DNA of 64,000 bases from Micractinium sp. NFX-FRZ (lineage: Eukaryota; Chlorophyta; Trebouxiophyceae; Chlorellales; Chlorellaceae), in assembly GCA_029339195.1 (NCBI GenBank), contig JAPTJF010000040.1:62001-126000 (forward strand), in the 5' to 3' direction. The notes under the pieces are model-generated. The model saw nothing but the letters and a program-made list of their open reading frames with translations, was not told the origin of the DNA and searched no databases. This document shows positions 1 to 11,949 of this stretch, one piece after another (position 1 is the stretch's first letter; the number at the start of each line of letters is the position of its first letter). Made by a program: the position numbers and the translations under genes.

Positions 1-710
1 ATGGGACGAGAAGGGGCAAGGGAGCAGGGTTTGGGGGGAAGGGGGCGAGGGAACAGGGGGTGGGGGAGGGCACAGGGTATGTAGGCGGCAGGGGACGCAA
101 AGGGCATGACACAACGTCGGGCAGAGGGAGTGTGCTGCGGTAGCGGCATGGCAGCATGGGGAGGAGGCGCGCCAACGAGTTGGAGAGCAGACAAGGATGA
201 GGTGCATTGGGGTGGAGGTGGGGCGGGGCCGGGGGCTGGTGGCGGGGGTGGGAAGAGGAGAGAGGGAGGGTAGGGGGGCGTATGCCAGTCCGTCTGTGAG
301 GGCGGAGGCCGAGGGGTGCCGGTTGGGGTGCGGGACAATAAAGTGGTACAATCTCAGGGGCTGATGGCGAATTTCCTGGTGCTTGGGCGGGTGTGGGTGT
401 GCGTTGGGGTGCCTAGGTGAGGCGTCTGCCGCGTCTAAGAATGGTGCGCATGGGTGGGGGGTACTGCGGGCGGGCCGCCAGTGTATGTGTGCAATTGGGT
501 GCTGCTTGGCTGGGTGGGCAGCTGATGGTACAGTCCCGGCGCTAGGGGTAGGGGGCCGGGATAAGGCGGGGACTGAGAGGGTAGGGGGTCGGGATAAGGG
601 AGGGGCGCGAGGTATGGGGGCGCGCAGCGCCAGGGAGGCGCGCTCAAATTTGGGGGTGGGGCAATGGCCAGCGGCGGTTAGCTGGCTGCCAGGCCCCACG
701 CTGTGCCTGC
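1..710. other. 3' flank of PP2C gene, no gene seen
   Basis: This stretch lies downstream of the PP2C stop codon (minus strand). It is strongly G-rich on the plus strand (so C-rich in the PP2C transcript), like the other 3' UTRs in the window. The overlapping open frames on both strands are low-complexity and look like GC-rich shadows. I see no TGTAA on the minus strand here, so the transcript may end outside the window or use another signal. Confidence 0.5.
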
Positions 711-3700
711 TCAGTGCCGTGCTGCCGAGCTGGCGGGCGCAGCGGCGGCAGCAGCTGCCGCGCAGCTGCGCGGGGCGGCGGTACCGTGGACGCCCGCCTC
801 GTCAATGGCCCCCATGGCCTCAACCAGCCCGGCAGTGTCGGTGGCCCGCCTGCTGAGGTGGCTGCCGCGCCTGCTGAGGTCCGCCAGGTCAGCACGCACC
901 TCCAGGCTGGCGCCAGCAAAGCTGCTGCCGCCGCCGGGCGCCTGCTGCAGGCTGGCAAAGCTGGACAGCGGCGCCAGCGAGTGCACGCGGCTGCCGCTGA
1001 CCTGCACAAACCGCGTGTACCCCGCGCCCAGCGGGAGCACAGCAGGGCTCAGCTGGGGCGACAGCGGGGAGGCGAGGGCGGAGTCGGAGGCCGCAGAGGG
1101 CGATCCGGGAGCGCTGCCCCTCTGGAAATCCGCGCTGGTGCGGCAGCTGGTGAGGAGGGAGGCGTTGGAGGGGTGGTGGGGCAGGGAGGAGAGGGAGGGG
1201 TAGCCGGTGGGCAGGCGCTGGGTGGAGAGGGAGCGGGAGGCGCCGCCCCGCACCTTGTGCTCCATCATCTGGTGTGGGCTGTCCCCGCTGCGAGGGGTCT
1301 CCCCAGCCAGCATGCCGCCGGACCCAGAGGCGTCGGAGCGGTAGGAGTAGGAGTGGGAGTAGGAGAAGGCCCCCATCTGCTGCATGTTGCCGCTGGAAGG
1401 GTAGGCCTACAGCGGGAGGGCGGGCGGGGGTGGGTGGGTGGGTGGGTGGAAGGGGTCAGGGAGCTGCCGGGCCTGAACATAAAGCGCAAGGCCCCCCAGC
1501 TGCCTGCGCACCCGACCCCACGCCTGCGTGCCCATGCTTGCCGGCCATGGCACCGTACGCTGGCGGCCGGTCAGGGCATGGTTCACTTGCTGCCACCGCT
1601 GCATGCTGCTGGTCCATCCAGCTTGCCGCCTGCCCGCCCTGGCCCCTGCCCCCGCTCAGCCCTGCCACCTCACCTTGCGCACTGGTCGCAGCAGCACCTC
1701 GACAGGGAAGGACTGCGCCTGGGGCCCAAGCGCCCCCGCCTCCAGGCTTCCCTTGCGGGACATGGGGATGGGCTGGGGGCCGCTGGTGCGCCGTTCCACG
1801 TCACCGTCGTTCTGGTTGCGGGAGAAGGCAGCCGGCGCAAAGGCGGAGCCTCTGCGCGCAAGCAGGGAGGCGAGAGGGGTGCAGAGGAGGCCATGTCAGC
1901 ATTGTGTTGGGCGCAAACCAGCATTGCAGGGAAGAACGCGCTGCTGAGGGAGGCGGGTGCAGGGCAGGGAGGCAGTGGGAGGGGTGCGCAGTGAAGGAGG
2001 CATCCATGCACAGGGAGCAACTGTTCTGTGGAGCAGTGGGTGCTCACAGCCAGAGCGAGACCTGCAGGCAAGCGCTGGGCTGGCCCAGCAGCCGGTGGGC
2101 TGGCTTACCATACCCAGCCACGGCCAGCCGCTTCCCCACGCCCGCGCCCACCGTGCACCCCCTTGCCCTTCCCCCGCCCCCTTCCCACCCCGCCCTGCGC
2201 ACCTGCGCATGCTGGGATCGCTGGTGCCTTCCGATGCCAGGTCACCATAGCTGCTGATTGGGCTGGGGCTGCTGACGTCATCCATCCGCAGGGCGCCCTC
2301 TAGAGAGGGAGACCCCAGCGATGCCAGGCGCTGCCCGCGTGGCGATGCGCTGCTGCCGGGGATCGAGAGGCTGAGCCCGCTGGCATACTGGGGGGCATCC
2401 TGGCGGATGGGGCTGGCGGGGGGCGGGGGAGGCGAGGAGACACGATCCACCGGGCCGCCACCGCGGGGGCCAGCGGCAGCGGCAGCATCTGCTGCCGCAG
2501 ACGCTGTACTGCTAGGCCGCTGCCGTGCCGAGCCGCGTCCAGAGCTGCTGCCCCTGCTGCCGCCAGCAACGGCGGCCTCCGTGACGGCAGCTGCCGCCGC
2601 GGCGGCTCGCAAGCTGCTGCTGCCGGCGCTGCCGCTGCTGTCCTCGCCCTCGCCGTACAGGTGCTTGAAGTATTGCTGCGGCTTGTGGTTGGATGGGTTG
2701 CGCTCCCGCTCCACCCGCCACTGCGCGTATAGCTCATTAGCCTCATCGTTGCAGGAGGCGGCGCGCGCCAGGCGGCGGGGCACGCTGTTGTCCAGCTCGG
2801 GCGGGGGCAGGCCGGAGGTGTGCAGGATGACGCAGGAGATGTCGTCCACAATCGCCTGCACAATGGCAGGGTTGGTAAGGGCACATCGAGTTAAGGAGCG
2901 GGCAGCAAAAGGGCAGCCCGGAGATGCGCAGAGTGACGCGTAAGGTGCTGCCAGCAACCGCCTGCACTTCAGCCCCCCACACTAACCCACTGAAACGGAA
3001 GACAGCAAGAAGCTTAGTCACCTCATCGTGCAGCGCCTTCCACCGCGCCTGCGCCCCTACCGCCAGCGCCTCCGCCCAACCCAACCCACCTAAGACCCCG
3101 ACAGGTGGCAAGCAGGTAGCCCCCTCCTCACCTCATCGTGCAGCGCCTTCCACCGCTCCTGCGCCTCTAGCGTCAGCGCCTCGGCGCACGACACGTGCAC
3201 ATCCCGCCGCGCCTTGTACCGCTCCACAAAGTCGGCCGCCTCCTCGTTGCCCATGATGTCCCACAGCCCGTCGGTGGCCAGGATCTACGACAGAGAGAGG
3301 GGTGGGGCCAGGCAGGCAGGAAATGAAGGGGCTGTTGATGTAAGGAACAGGGGCGTGCGCCGCTCCACACAGCCCGTCGGTGGCCAGGATCTGAGGCAGA
3401 GAAACAAGGACAGAGAGGGAGCGGAGGGGGGAGACCGGGGCATGGATATGGAGAGCAGTTGATGTGATGGCACAGGGGGTGTGCACTGGTCCACACAGTC
3501 AGCGGCCATCTGCCGCCAGGAACGCGCCCCCTGCGTCACCCAGCTCATGACACACAAGCCAAGCAGGCACTATGGGCAGCGAAAGCCGGCCCTGCCCACC
3601 ATGAACAGGTCGCGCTCTCCCAGCGTGTAGGTGCTTGTGATGGGCTCCGGGGAGACCCCCACCTCGTGGGCATACAGGTCACCCAGGCTGCGGGACATGG

Positions 3701-5871
3701 CCAGGCCCGGCAGGACGTCGTCCCCCCGGGAGAACACGCGGTAGGCGCCCACCCGCTGGCCCTGCTCATCCAGCAGCTGCTTCACGACGCCGCCTGCGGG
3801 CGGGGGAAGACAGGGGGTAGGGAAGGGGAGGAGGGGGAGTCGGAAGATGCAGAAGGTGCGCACTCGGGGGACAACAGGGGGTGGGCATGGGGAGGAGGGG
3901 GAGTCAGAACATGCAGAAGGCGCGCACTCGGGGGACGACAGGGAGTGGGAAAGGGGAGGAGGGGCAGTCGGAAGATGCAGGACGGCGGGAACCTGCGGGC
4001 CCTGCTCAGGTGGCAAGTACATGGTTACCGCGCCCCCTGTGTGCGGCACTCTAGGGTTTAGGGGAAGGAGGATGGTGGCGGGGCAGGCATGCGGGGTTGT
4101 GGGGAAGCGTGGAGGGTCGACATGGGCGGGCTGCAGCGCGACGCAAGGCTGCACGGCAGTACTGCGGGGCGATGCACTGCATGCGGCCCCACACCCGTGC
4201 CCCCTGCACACACGGCCGCCAGCCCAGCTGCCCAGCCGTGCACGCAGCCCTGCACACAGAAGTGCCATTCATCTCCCTCCTGCCTTGCCCAGGCAGACTC
4301 AGGCACCCACACCACAGCAACCGGCGGCACATCCGCTCACCCCCACCACAGCACACACCCATCACAGCGCTCCCAACCATCCCACGCTGTTGAGCACACA
4401 CCTGCCATTGCAATGCGCTTCTGCTCCTCCGGCAGCGAGGGCTTTGCGTCCCAGGTGAGTGGTACTGCCTCCAGGTCACCACCGGGCCCCCGCCGGGCCA
4501 CCACGCAGCGCGAGTCGCCCGTGGATGCCACCAGCACCTTCTGCCCCACCACCAGCGCGCAGCAGGCGGTGGTGCCGGACAGGGAGGCGTCAAATCCAAC
4601 TTGCGTGTAGTCCCGCATGGAAGCGTTGACCTCCAGGAAAGCCTCCCGCATCGCCCGCTGCCGCTTGCGCTCCGAGGTGAATCCAGAGCCGCTGCCGGCA
4701 GCGGCCGCCTTGGCCGCCAGCAGCTGGGGAAGCCGTGTGGAGGCAAACTTGGCGGAGGCACGTCCGTAGGGTCCGTGCCCGTCAAACACTCCTGCAGGGC
4801 GGGGCGAGACGACAGTGATAAGTACCAGGTTAATTCTTTGACAGGCCAGGAAGGCAAGCTGAAGGCAGGCAGCGCAGTGGCAGCGGCTGAGCGGTCCAGC
4901 GTAGTGAAAATGTCGTCTTTGCAGGGGTCCACCGCGAGGCATGCACAGCGGTCCAGCAGTCCGACCGGCAGGCTGAGACTTGCCTGCGAATGTCTGGTGC
5001 CGCTGCCCCGCAAAATGCTCAATCACGACCGCATCATCCTGCAGGTGAGGCGGGGCCGGGGGCAGGGGGGGCAGAGGTGTGAGGCAGGCAGGCCAACAGC
5101 AGGCGCCGTGAGCAGGGTGTGTAACAGGGCAGTGAGCAGGCAGTGAGCACAGCGGCCGGGCGCGGAGCGCGTGCGCACAGCAGCGGCGCGCATGCCTGCA
5201 TTCAACCGCAGCGCGCCTGCTCCCAGCTACAGCGCCAGCCATGCAGCGCTTCAGCGGGTCAAGTCGGGACCACCAGCTCAGCCCGCCACCGCAGCCCTTG
5301 CACACGCGCGCACCTGGCAGTCTGACTTGAGCCAGCGGGCGTTTGCCTCTGCAAACATGCGGTCCTCCTCACTGATAGGCGACTCCAGCCAGTAGAAGCA
5401 GGGCCGGATGCCCACTTCTGAGGCCGAGACTGCTGGCTGGGAGTGTATTGATGAGTCCTCTCCTAGCACGCCGCTGCTGCCAAAGCAGGCGAGGAAGGGC
5501 AGGCGGCGCCGCTGGCGAGGGAGGTCCTGCTGCTGCTGCGCAGCAGCGGCCGCCGCGGCCTGCGGCCCCGTGGCTGCAGAGTGCGCAAGCGGCCGCGGCG
5601 AAGAAGCTGCGCCATCTGCCGCTGCTGCTGCTGCCGTTGCTGCTGCCAGCTGGCTGCCGGCGGCTGCAGTGGAGGGCGAGGGCGCCGGCGAGGGCCACTC
5701 CAGACCCGATGCATCGGACGGCGACAGCCGCGCGTGCGAGGAAGTGAGCGCGGAGGTGTCGCTGTCGGTGGGGCTGCTCTTGACAAGGTCCAATGCGGGG
5801 CTAGATCTGCTAAGTGCCAGGCTAAGGGCTGAGCCGCCGCGCACTTTGTGCTCGCTCGTGGCGCCCGCCAT
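711..5871 (-). CDS. PP2C-type Ser/Thr protein phosphatase with long C-terminal tail
   Basis: Metal-dependent (PPM/PP2C) phosphatase, which removes phosphate from Ser/Thr in signalling proteins. Exons: 5314-5871, 4984-5038, 4402-4791, 3600-3793, 3132-3284, 2203-2855, 1674-1851, 711-1406; 958 aa. The ATG at 5871 opens the frame. The catalytic domain spans about residues 190-470. It has the DDAVV block, GVFDGHGPYG (about 205-214), GTTACCALVV with GDSR, LAMSRSLGD, LATDGLWDIMGNEEA and the final DDISCVI, so the metal-binding Asp residues are present. It resembles the plant PP2C clade with a DGHGPYG motif. The N-terminal 185 and C-terminal ~430 residues are Ser/Ala/Gln-rich and probably disordered. 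EHKVRGG, followed shortly by a Ser-Leu stretch, occurs near both ends (about residues 7 and 776). Intron 2 has a GC donor. The intron flanks of exon 5 carry degenerate copies of that exon's edges. The substrate is unknown. Confidence 0.85.
3022..3514 (-). repeat. Exon-5 edge duplications in PP2C introns
   Basis: Exon 5 of the PP2C gene is 3132-3284. Its donor-side ~50 bases (3132-3182) recur at 3022-3072 with few changes, including the base context of the splice donor. Its acceptor-side ~25 bases with the splice acceptor (3260-3290) recur at 3367-3393, and more weakly at 3490-3513, with related flanks at ~112-base spacing. The copies lie inside introns 5 and 4. Confidence 0.75.
3800..3985. 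repeat. ~64-base tandem repeat in PP2C intron 3
   Basis: Three degenerate units of about 64 bases, each with a G-rich half, GTCGGAAGATGCAGAAGG-like text and GCGCACTCGGGGGACRACAGGG-like text, sit next to the acceptor of exon 4. Confidence 0.75.
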
Positions 5872-6862
5872 CACTGGCTGCTGCTCGCCGCCGCCGCCGC
5901 CACAGGCGCGATACTCGCTTTGGCGTCGCGCCGCTCAACAATAAAGTGTGCTGAGCGGATGCATTCGCCAGGCAGCGCGTGGAGTGCCTGCAAGCAAAAG
6001 GGAGGACCCGCGCAAGAACCTCAGCCCCGCGCTTTGTTAGGGCTTTTGGCCGCGCCGCTTGTAGGGTCCAGCTGTGCTCACGTACGCCACAATGGGGGAG
6101 AGCAAGATCCAGAGTGCCCCAGCGACCCTCGCCAACCCGCAAGGGGCAAGGCGGTGCACCAGCCCCTGTGCGGGCGTGCGGCGGGGACGATGCCAGAAAT
6201 CTTCTGCTCACACGAGGGTGATCGAGCAGGCAGAACCCGCCCGGGGCGTGCACAACGCTGTCGGCAGGGCAACTTGTTCCTCCAGGCTGAACGGCTAGCT
6301 GCAAACCGACTTGCGGGCGCAACTTTGCCTATAAGAACAGCGACAGAGGGGACAGGCCCGCACCTGGCTTGGGGAATGCAGCTCGCTGTCGCTTGCGGTG
6401 CTCCTGGGCGCACTCCTTGTGACTCGAAGATATATGTGTTGAACGGACACCCCAAAGATGCGAAACACAGACAGACAGACTGCCTGCCAGCTCTTCCGGT
6501 CATCAGCCCGGCCCTCCCCCTTTGCATCTGCCCGCCATTGCAGAACCCAATTGAACGGGTCCTTTGGCCCCAGGAGAACAGCACAGAATGAAATGAATGC
6601 GGGAGAGTCAGGGTGGGCGCATGGGAATAGGGGGCCCTTTGCGGCACCGCCGCGGCGGCGGGACTAATGAGCGCTGGGTGCACCAGACTATGACTAGCTG
6701 TGGGACCCCCGCTGCAGACTGGCCTCCAATGGATCCAAGGCGAGCAAGATGGGGTTGCACCAACAGGAGAAACGCCCCTTTGCTGCACTCCCTCGCCCGC
6801 TTCAGCCCTCCCCCTAGAAGGCAGCATCAACAAGGATGGCCGCTGGTTCCCCCTGTTGGCGG
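5872..6862. other. Upstream region of PP2C gene and 3' flank of PfkB gene
   Basis: Both neighbouring genes are on the minus strand, so this 1-kb gap should hold the PP2C promoter/5' UTR (near 5872) and the 3' UTR of the PfkB-like gene (near 6862). No conserved ORF, tRNA or repeat was recognised, and I saw no TGTAA on the minus strand except the one overlapping the PfkB stop codon. Confidence 0.4.
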
Positions 6863-9273
6863 TTACATCTCCTCTGCAAGAGCCAACACAACTGCCTGTC
6901 GCCGCGCTGCCTCCTCTGCCAGTTCAGCCGGCGCTAGCGAGGGGGTGCCGTTGCACTCTGCCATCAAACTGCCCGCAGCACAGCCCCACGCAGCAGCCGA
7001 TGCCAGGCTCTCCCCGGCCGTCAGCGCCGCCAGCAGGGCGCCACAGAAAGCGTTGCCGCACCCCGTTGGGTCCAACACCCGAGTGCCTGGAAAGGCGGGC
7101 ACGAGTACGGTAGACCCGCTGGCTCGGTCCTGCACTACCGCTCCCAGCGGGCCCCGCCGTAGTGCCACCAGCCGTGCGCCCGCCTCGAGAAAGGGCTCGG
7201 TGAGCCGGCGTGGCTCGGTGTGCACCAGCTCTGGCACTGCATGCCCCGGGCTGGGGCCGAGCAGCATGGAGGCAGCTTCTGCACACATGCCAGGCAGGCA
7301 GAGGGTGGGGTGCAGGGAAAGGTAGACAGATGAGGGCGTGTGACGAATGTGGGTGCTGCCTGACATTACGATTCACAGGCAATGCAGACGATGTTGTGAT
7401 TGTCGCATGCGTCAGCGCCAGCGAGCTGCTCATGAGCGGCAGCGGCTCGCTTGGCGTGCTGCACTGCCCCGATGCACTGTGCAAAGTGCGGCAGCACTGC
7501 CTCTCCAGCGACAGAAGCTCCTCAAGTGCAAGACCTTCCACCCGCAAGCACCCTTACACCACATGTGTCGCCGTCCACCCACCCGCTTCATTCGGGGAGA
7601 ACACATCGAGTTCAGCCATGAAGGCCTGCAGCTCTGCCTCAGGCACCGCCGCGCTGGCAGCTGCAAACGTCTCAGCACTCACCAGGCCTGCAGTGGTTCG
7701 CGAGCAGTGGGGGTGACGAGCGGGGTGCGGGGCAAGCAGGCTGTGATGCGGTGCAACCGCCGCCACCTGAGCTCCAGGGTTTAAGCTGTCCGGGCCAGGC
7801 AGGGTCAGGGCTCGACCAGATGCAATGCATGCCGCCGCATGACAAACAGCAGCAGCAGCAGCGACGGGATAAGCGGCACGGTGGTGGAATGCAAGAAGGC
7901 AACGGCACTGGATGGCGGGCGGGCAGGCGGGCAGGCGCTCACCGCCTGTGCTGTGCGCTGCCGCCCGGAGCTCCCGCAGCAGCTCAAGGGAGGGCTCCTG
8001 CGGGTGCACGCCCACATGGTAGGCCCTGGCCAGCCGGTACTGAGGTGCCAGCTCAGCCAGCGTGGGGCGCAGCATGCGCACCAGCTGCGGCGTGAAGGGC
8101 GTGCGCCAGATCTGCGCCAAGGCAAGGTGGGGCAGTCCCAAGGACTTTGGGACACGCTTGAGCTGGATTGCTGGTGAGCGTTGGCAGGCAGGCAGGGCAG
8201 GCAGGCAGGCGCGCATCCGGAAAGCAGGGCGAAATGCGAAGCACCAGTGCAGGTGCGGGCTGAAGAGCGGAACCCAGCCAACAGAGCTTGCTCTCCACAG
8301 AATATATCCATCCAAGAGGCTTTCCAACAGGCAGGCGGCAGTGCACCCCGCCCTGCCCGCCGCACCTCGTGCCTCCGCCCATCCTCCTCCAAAATCTGCC
8401 AGGCCCGGGGCGTCTTGCACCCCTGCCCCGAGTGCAGCACGAGTGCGCCATCGTCAATGCCGCAGTGCTGCAGCCAGGCGCGGCAGCTGGGCGGGAGGTC
8501 TGAGCCCACCCCTGCAGCCAGCGCTACGTGCGCTGCCTGGGCGCGTTGCAACTGAAAGCCCTGCAGGCGTGTGTGTGGGGGGGGATGAGCGGGTCCTCTC
8601 GATTATTCAGAGCTGCATGAAAGGCGCCACTAGGAGGGTATAATGAGTGGGAAGTCTACAAACTGCAAACTGCAGGGAACCAGACTCTCTCCCCACAATG
8701 CGTGCCACCTTCTGCGCTGCCAAACCGCCTTGGTGTCAGCACTCATCACTTTCCCGGCCTGCGTGGCAGCGTGCACTCACCCATAGGGTCTGCGGGCCGC
8801 CACCCCCAAGCCGCCCCATGTTGCTGCACAGCAGTGTGCAACCAGCCATCAGACTGAGATGGGAAAAGTGCGACATGGTATCAAGCATCAAGCGAATGGC
8901 AGGCACGAGGGAACTGCCATTCCATGCTAAACTCATGCCATTCATCCGCTCACCTCTCTCCCTGTGGCGACACAATGTCGTCCAGAATGAGCGTAAATCC
9001 CAGCAAGTCTAGGGGAGGCAAGCCGTCGCTGCTGCTGCTGCTGCCCGGCTGGCACGAAGGCCCGGTGGCGGCAGCGGCAGCAGCAGCGGCGGCAGCACGC
9101 CGTATGCTGGCATCCGCAGGCCGGCATCTGGGCGGCGCGCCATCTGAATTGGCAAAATCAGCTCGATATCTTGCTGTCCGATGTGCGCTGCAGGCCCGCT
9201 GCCAGAGGCTGCTCCCGCCTGTGACTGGAGCGGGAGGTGCCCGGGCAGCGAGGGCAGAAGCACAGTGAGTCAT
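6863..9273 (-). CDS. PfkB-family carbohydrate kinase, MAK32-like
   Basis: PfkB (ribokinase-like) kinase that would phosphorylate a sugar, nucleoside or similar alcohol with ATP; the substrate is unknown. Exons: 8954-9273, 8781-8823, 8366-8560, 7943-8162, 7583-7687, 7478-7534, 6863-7278; 451 aa. The first ~90 residues are Ala/Arg-rich and could be an organelle transit peptide. Then come FTLILDDIVSPQGE and MGRLGGGGPQTLW, the N-terminal signature of the MAK32-like branch; YHVGVHPQEP and DVFSPNEAG in the middle; and the C-terminal DPTGCGNAFCGALLAAL, the PfkB signature with its catalytic Asp and anion hole. The junction between exons 6 and 7 is the least certain part, because several donors fit. 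The stop TAA overlaps a TGTAA, which I do not read as a poly(A) signal. Confidence 0.8.
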
Positions 9274-9721
9274 AACAATGGCGGCATTGATCGATGGCGG
9301 ACCTAGCATTGCCCTGCGTTTTGTTCGGCTGGGCGACAGGCTGGCGGCAGACTTGCGGCGGCAGGCTGGCCGTGCGGAGCGGTATATTGCACCGAAGATT
9401 GGGCTCAAAACTATGTGTGTTGCTGATGTGATGCCTCTGTTCGGGGAACAGGGGCCGCAAGGTCGCTCACAGAAGTCAGAAACGCAGACTGACCCAGCAT
9501 AAAGCACCGGCGGTGCATGTTGGGCACCAACGCCAGGGCGGCATGGTGCATGGGGCAGCCCATGCTGCGCTTGCAGAGAGATGAGCTGAAGATTAATGGA
9601 AGAAGAGGCAGGCAGGGAACAGCAAAGCAGCGCACAATTCGGGGTGATCGAATGGACAGGATGGGTCAAAACGCATGGTGACGGACGGGGCGCAGGTGCA
9701 TCAGTCACCAGCCACTTCAGT
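9274..9721. other. Intergenic, PfkB 5' region / TMEM53-like 3' UTR
   Basis: A short gap between two minus-strand genes. It should hold the PfkB promoter and the hydrolase 3' UTR. Nothing else was recognised. Confidence 0.4.
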
Positions 9722-11347
9722 TCAAAGTCGCGCGCGGGGGGCAGAGCCTGTCAGCCCGTCTTGCCCTCCCTGGCCGGCCGCTGCATGCCCTGCCTCTCCC
9801 AGCGTCCCCTCAGCCGCCTGCGCGCCCCCAGCCGCCCGCAGGAAGTCCAGCAGCAGGGCTGTGTACTCCTCCCGGTGCCGCCGGAAGTGCCCCACATGCG
9901 GCGACTGCTCCCAGCAGCGTGCGGTCACGCGCTGCCCCCGCGCTTTCTTCTCCTCCACAAGCTCCGAAATCTTCTTGCCATCCGCCAGCGGGTCGTCTGA
10001 GCTGTACAGGAAGAGCAGCGGGCGCCCCCAGCTCAGGCGCAGCATGTTGTTCCAAAAGGAGGCCGCATCCCTGCCAAACAGCCGCGTGGCAGCCGTGTAG
10101 TAGGCCATTTTCAGGGAGCGCTGCAGCCCCGGGGGCTCCGTGGTGGCGAGCACCCGCTGTAGCGCGCCGGGGTGCATGTAGGCGGGGGCGGAGTCGAAGA
10201 TGAGGCCCGCCACACTGTCGGGCAGGCGGGCGTACCTGGGGGAAGAGGGTGAGGGGAGGGGGTTGGAGTGGGTGAGGTGCGGTGGGGTGGGTGGGCAGGC
10301 AGTGGGATCGCCGGGGCATGGGTGGCCAAGCAAGAGGCGCGAGGTGATGAGCGGTGTGCAAGGGGGCGAGAGATGTGGTAAGAGGGTCTAACATTGTTTG
10401 GGGGCGCATCCCGGGTGCCCCACTTCAGCCCATCACCAGGCCATACCACCCGCTTGCCAGCCCCACACCTTGCGTCGCCGCTCTCGCTCAGCAGCAGCAG
10501 CTGCTCGACGACAAAAGCGCCGCCATTGCTGAATGCATACCTGCAAGGGGAAGTGGGATGGGTTGTCAGATGTTCTAGGCAGGGTGGGGTGGGCTGTGAA
10601 CAGCCTGGAGGGTCCAGCGCAAGGAGTGAGGGTTGCGAACGCAGCTTACCGCCCCTCCTCCACCCTCTGCAGCAGCTGGCAGCACTGGGCAGAAACCTGC
10701 CGCATGTATGGATCCCCTGCCCAGCCACTCCAGCAATGCCCAGCCCAGCCCCCAAGCAATGCCCAGCCCAGCCCCCTCACAGTATCAACTGCCGCTGCGG
10801 CCACAGGCTGTGCGCTTGTAGGAAGGAAAGCAGTGCGAGGGCCCAGTGGCGGCGTGGGGCATCAAAGGGAGAGAAGGCCACCGCCGTTGGCTGGACGGAG
10901 CGGACAGAGGCATAGCCTTGTGCGGCCAGGAACTCTGCACAGGGTGGGATGGGCCAGCGGAAGACGGCTGTGAGGCAGAGGTGCCGGCTGCGGAGTAGGG
11001 AGGCACGTGTGGGCAGGCAGCAGCGGGCAGGCGAGAGCAAGGAAGGATGCTGTAGTGCCCACCTGCATATTTGAGGAGGGCGCCATCACGTTGGGCTCCC
11101 ACCCAGCCCATCAGCACCTGCAAAATGAGCAGGGTTGTAGTGATGAGGTGCTGGTGACTAACCGGGCGAGGCGGGGCGGCCGGCGGCGGCACTAGTGAAC
11201 GGGGCAGGGCGGCGGTCTGCTGCGAACGCGGGTCTCTGGGGCTCCATTTCGAAACCACGCGAATCTCACCACCACGGGCAGGTTGGAGCTTGCGGCCGCA
11301 TTGTCGGGCAGCAACAGTGCGAAGCTGCTCTCGGTGTCGGCTGCCAT
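9722..11347 (-). CDS. TMEM53/DUF829 family alpha/beta-hydrolase-like protein
   Basis: Member of the TMEM53 (DUF829) family, an alpha/beta-hydrolase fold without a firmly known substrate; animal members sit at the nuclear envelope. Exons: 11270-11347, 11063-11117, 10781-10934, 10650-10727, 10469-10540, 9722-10235; 316 aa, all phases consistent. Family features are the N-terminal VLMGWVGAQRDGALLKYAEF block, the nucleophile-elbow-like YAFSNGG (Ser about 126), FLYSSDDPLADG with a candidate catalytic Asp, and SPHVGHFRRHREEY with a candidate His. The start MAADTESS is preferred; an in-frame upstream extension (to about 11620) is open but looks like 5' UTR. Intron 3 is only ~50 bases and consists largely of two copies of a 23-base unit, so its acceptor is less certain. 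The gene is divergent from the amidinotransferase gene. Confidence 0.75.
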
Positions 11348-11949
11348 CGGCACAAGATGCAGCCAGTGTGCAGCCAGAAACTTGCCAAAGAATAACCGAG
11401 ATCGATTCAAGCTTGTCGGGGGGCGGCAGCAGGCTTTGCAGGGCTGATTGGTTGCTGGGCAGCGTGCTGGGCGGGAGCGGCGGCGGTAGTGTTGTGCGGT
11501 CTGCTTGGCGGCTACGTGCGTTGCCCCTCTTTGGCATGCATCATATCTGGAGGTATAGCGTGCTGCAATCTGTGCACTGTATATCAACGCCGATGCAGCT
11601 GCTGATTCAGCTAAGCCCATGTCCGGTAAGGCAGTGCGGGTCTGCACCGCAGGTGGTTGGGCCACCATTGACTGGCAATGCGTTTCCCACTCTCACACCG
11701 TGCTGAGCTGCCTAGGGTGCATGCAAGCGCAGTTGTTTGAATAATTGAACCCTAATCCACCTGTTCGCCCTCTCCTCGCTTGCCTGGAGCCGCCCAAGCA
11801 CGGTGCCAGCCGAGTGGCGGCAGCCAGCTGGCACAGCAATCATGAAGAGCCGCCCTCTCCGCCCGAATCGCCTTATTGTCGACACCTGCCAGCAGGGTGT
11901 GGTAGCAGGCTCTGACGTCGTCTCCCAGCGCGTGACAGGAGCAATCGCG
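11348..11949. promoter_or_regulatory. Bidirectional promoter region (TMEM53-like / amidinotransferase)
   Basis: Head-to-head gap of 600 bases between two genes transcribed away from each other. No TATA box was convincingly placed. An AT-richer patch near 11735-11765 is the best candidate for a core element. An in-frame ATG at 11842 would extend the amidinotransferase by 36 residues. Confidence 0.35.

Noticed and set aside
711..1994. Long plus-strand open frame opposite the PP2C last exon
   Set aside because: Ala/Gly/Arg-rich shadow of a GC-rich gene. The minus-strand exon chain is phase-consistent and matches a known family.
6861..6867. TGTAA on the minus strand at the PfkB gene end as a poly(A) signal
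   Set aside because: It is formed by the last codon and the stop codon (ATG TAA) and would leave no 3' UTR.
11620..11668. Upstream start for the TMEM53-like gene
   Set aside because: The open extension has no conserved residues and lies in the shared promoter region. MAADTESS gives a compact 316-aa protein of family length.
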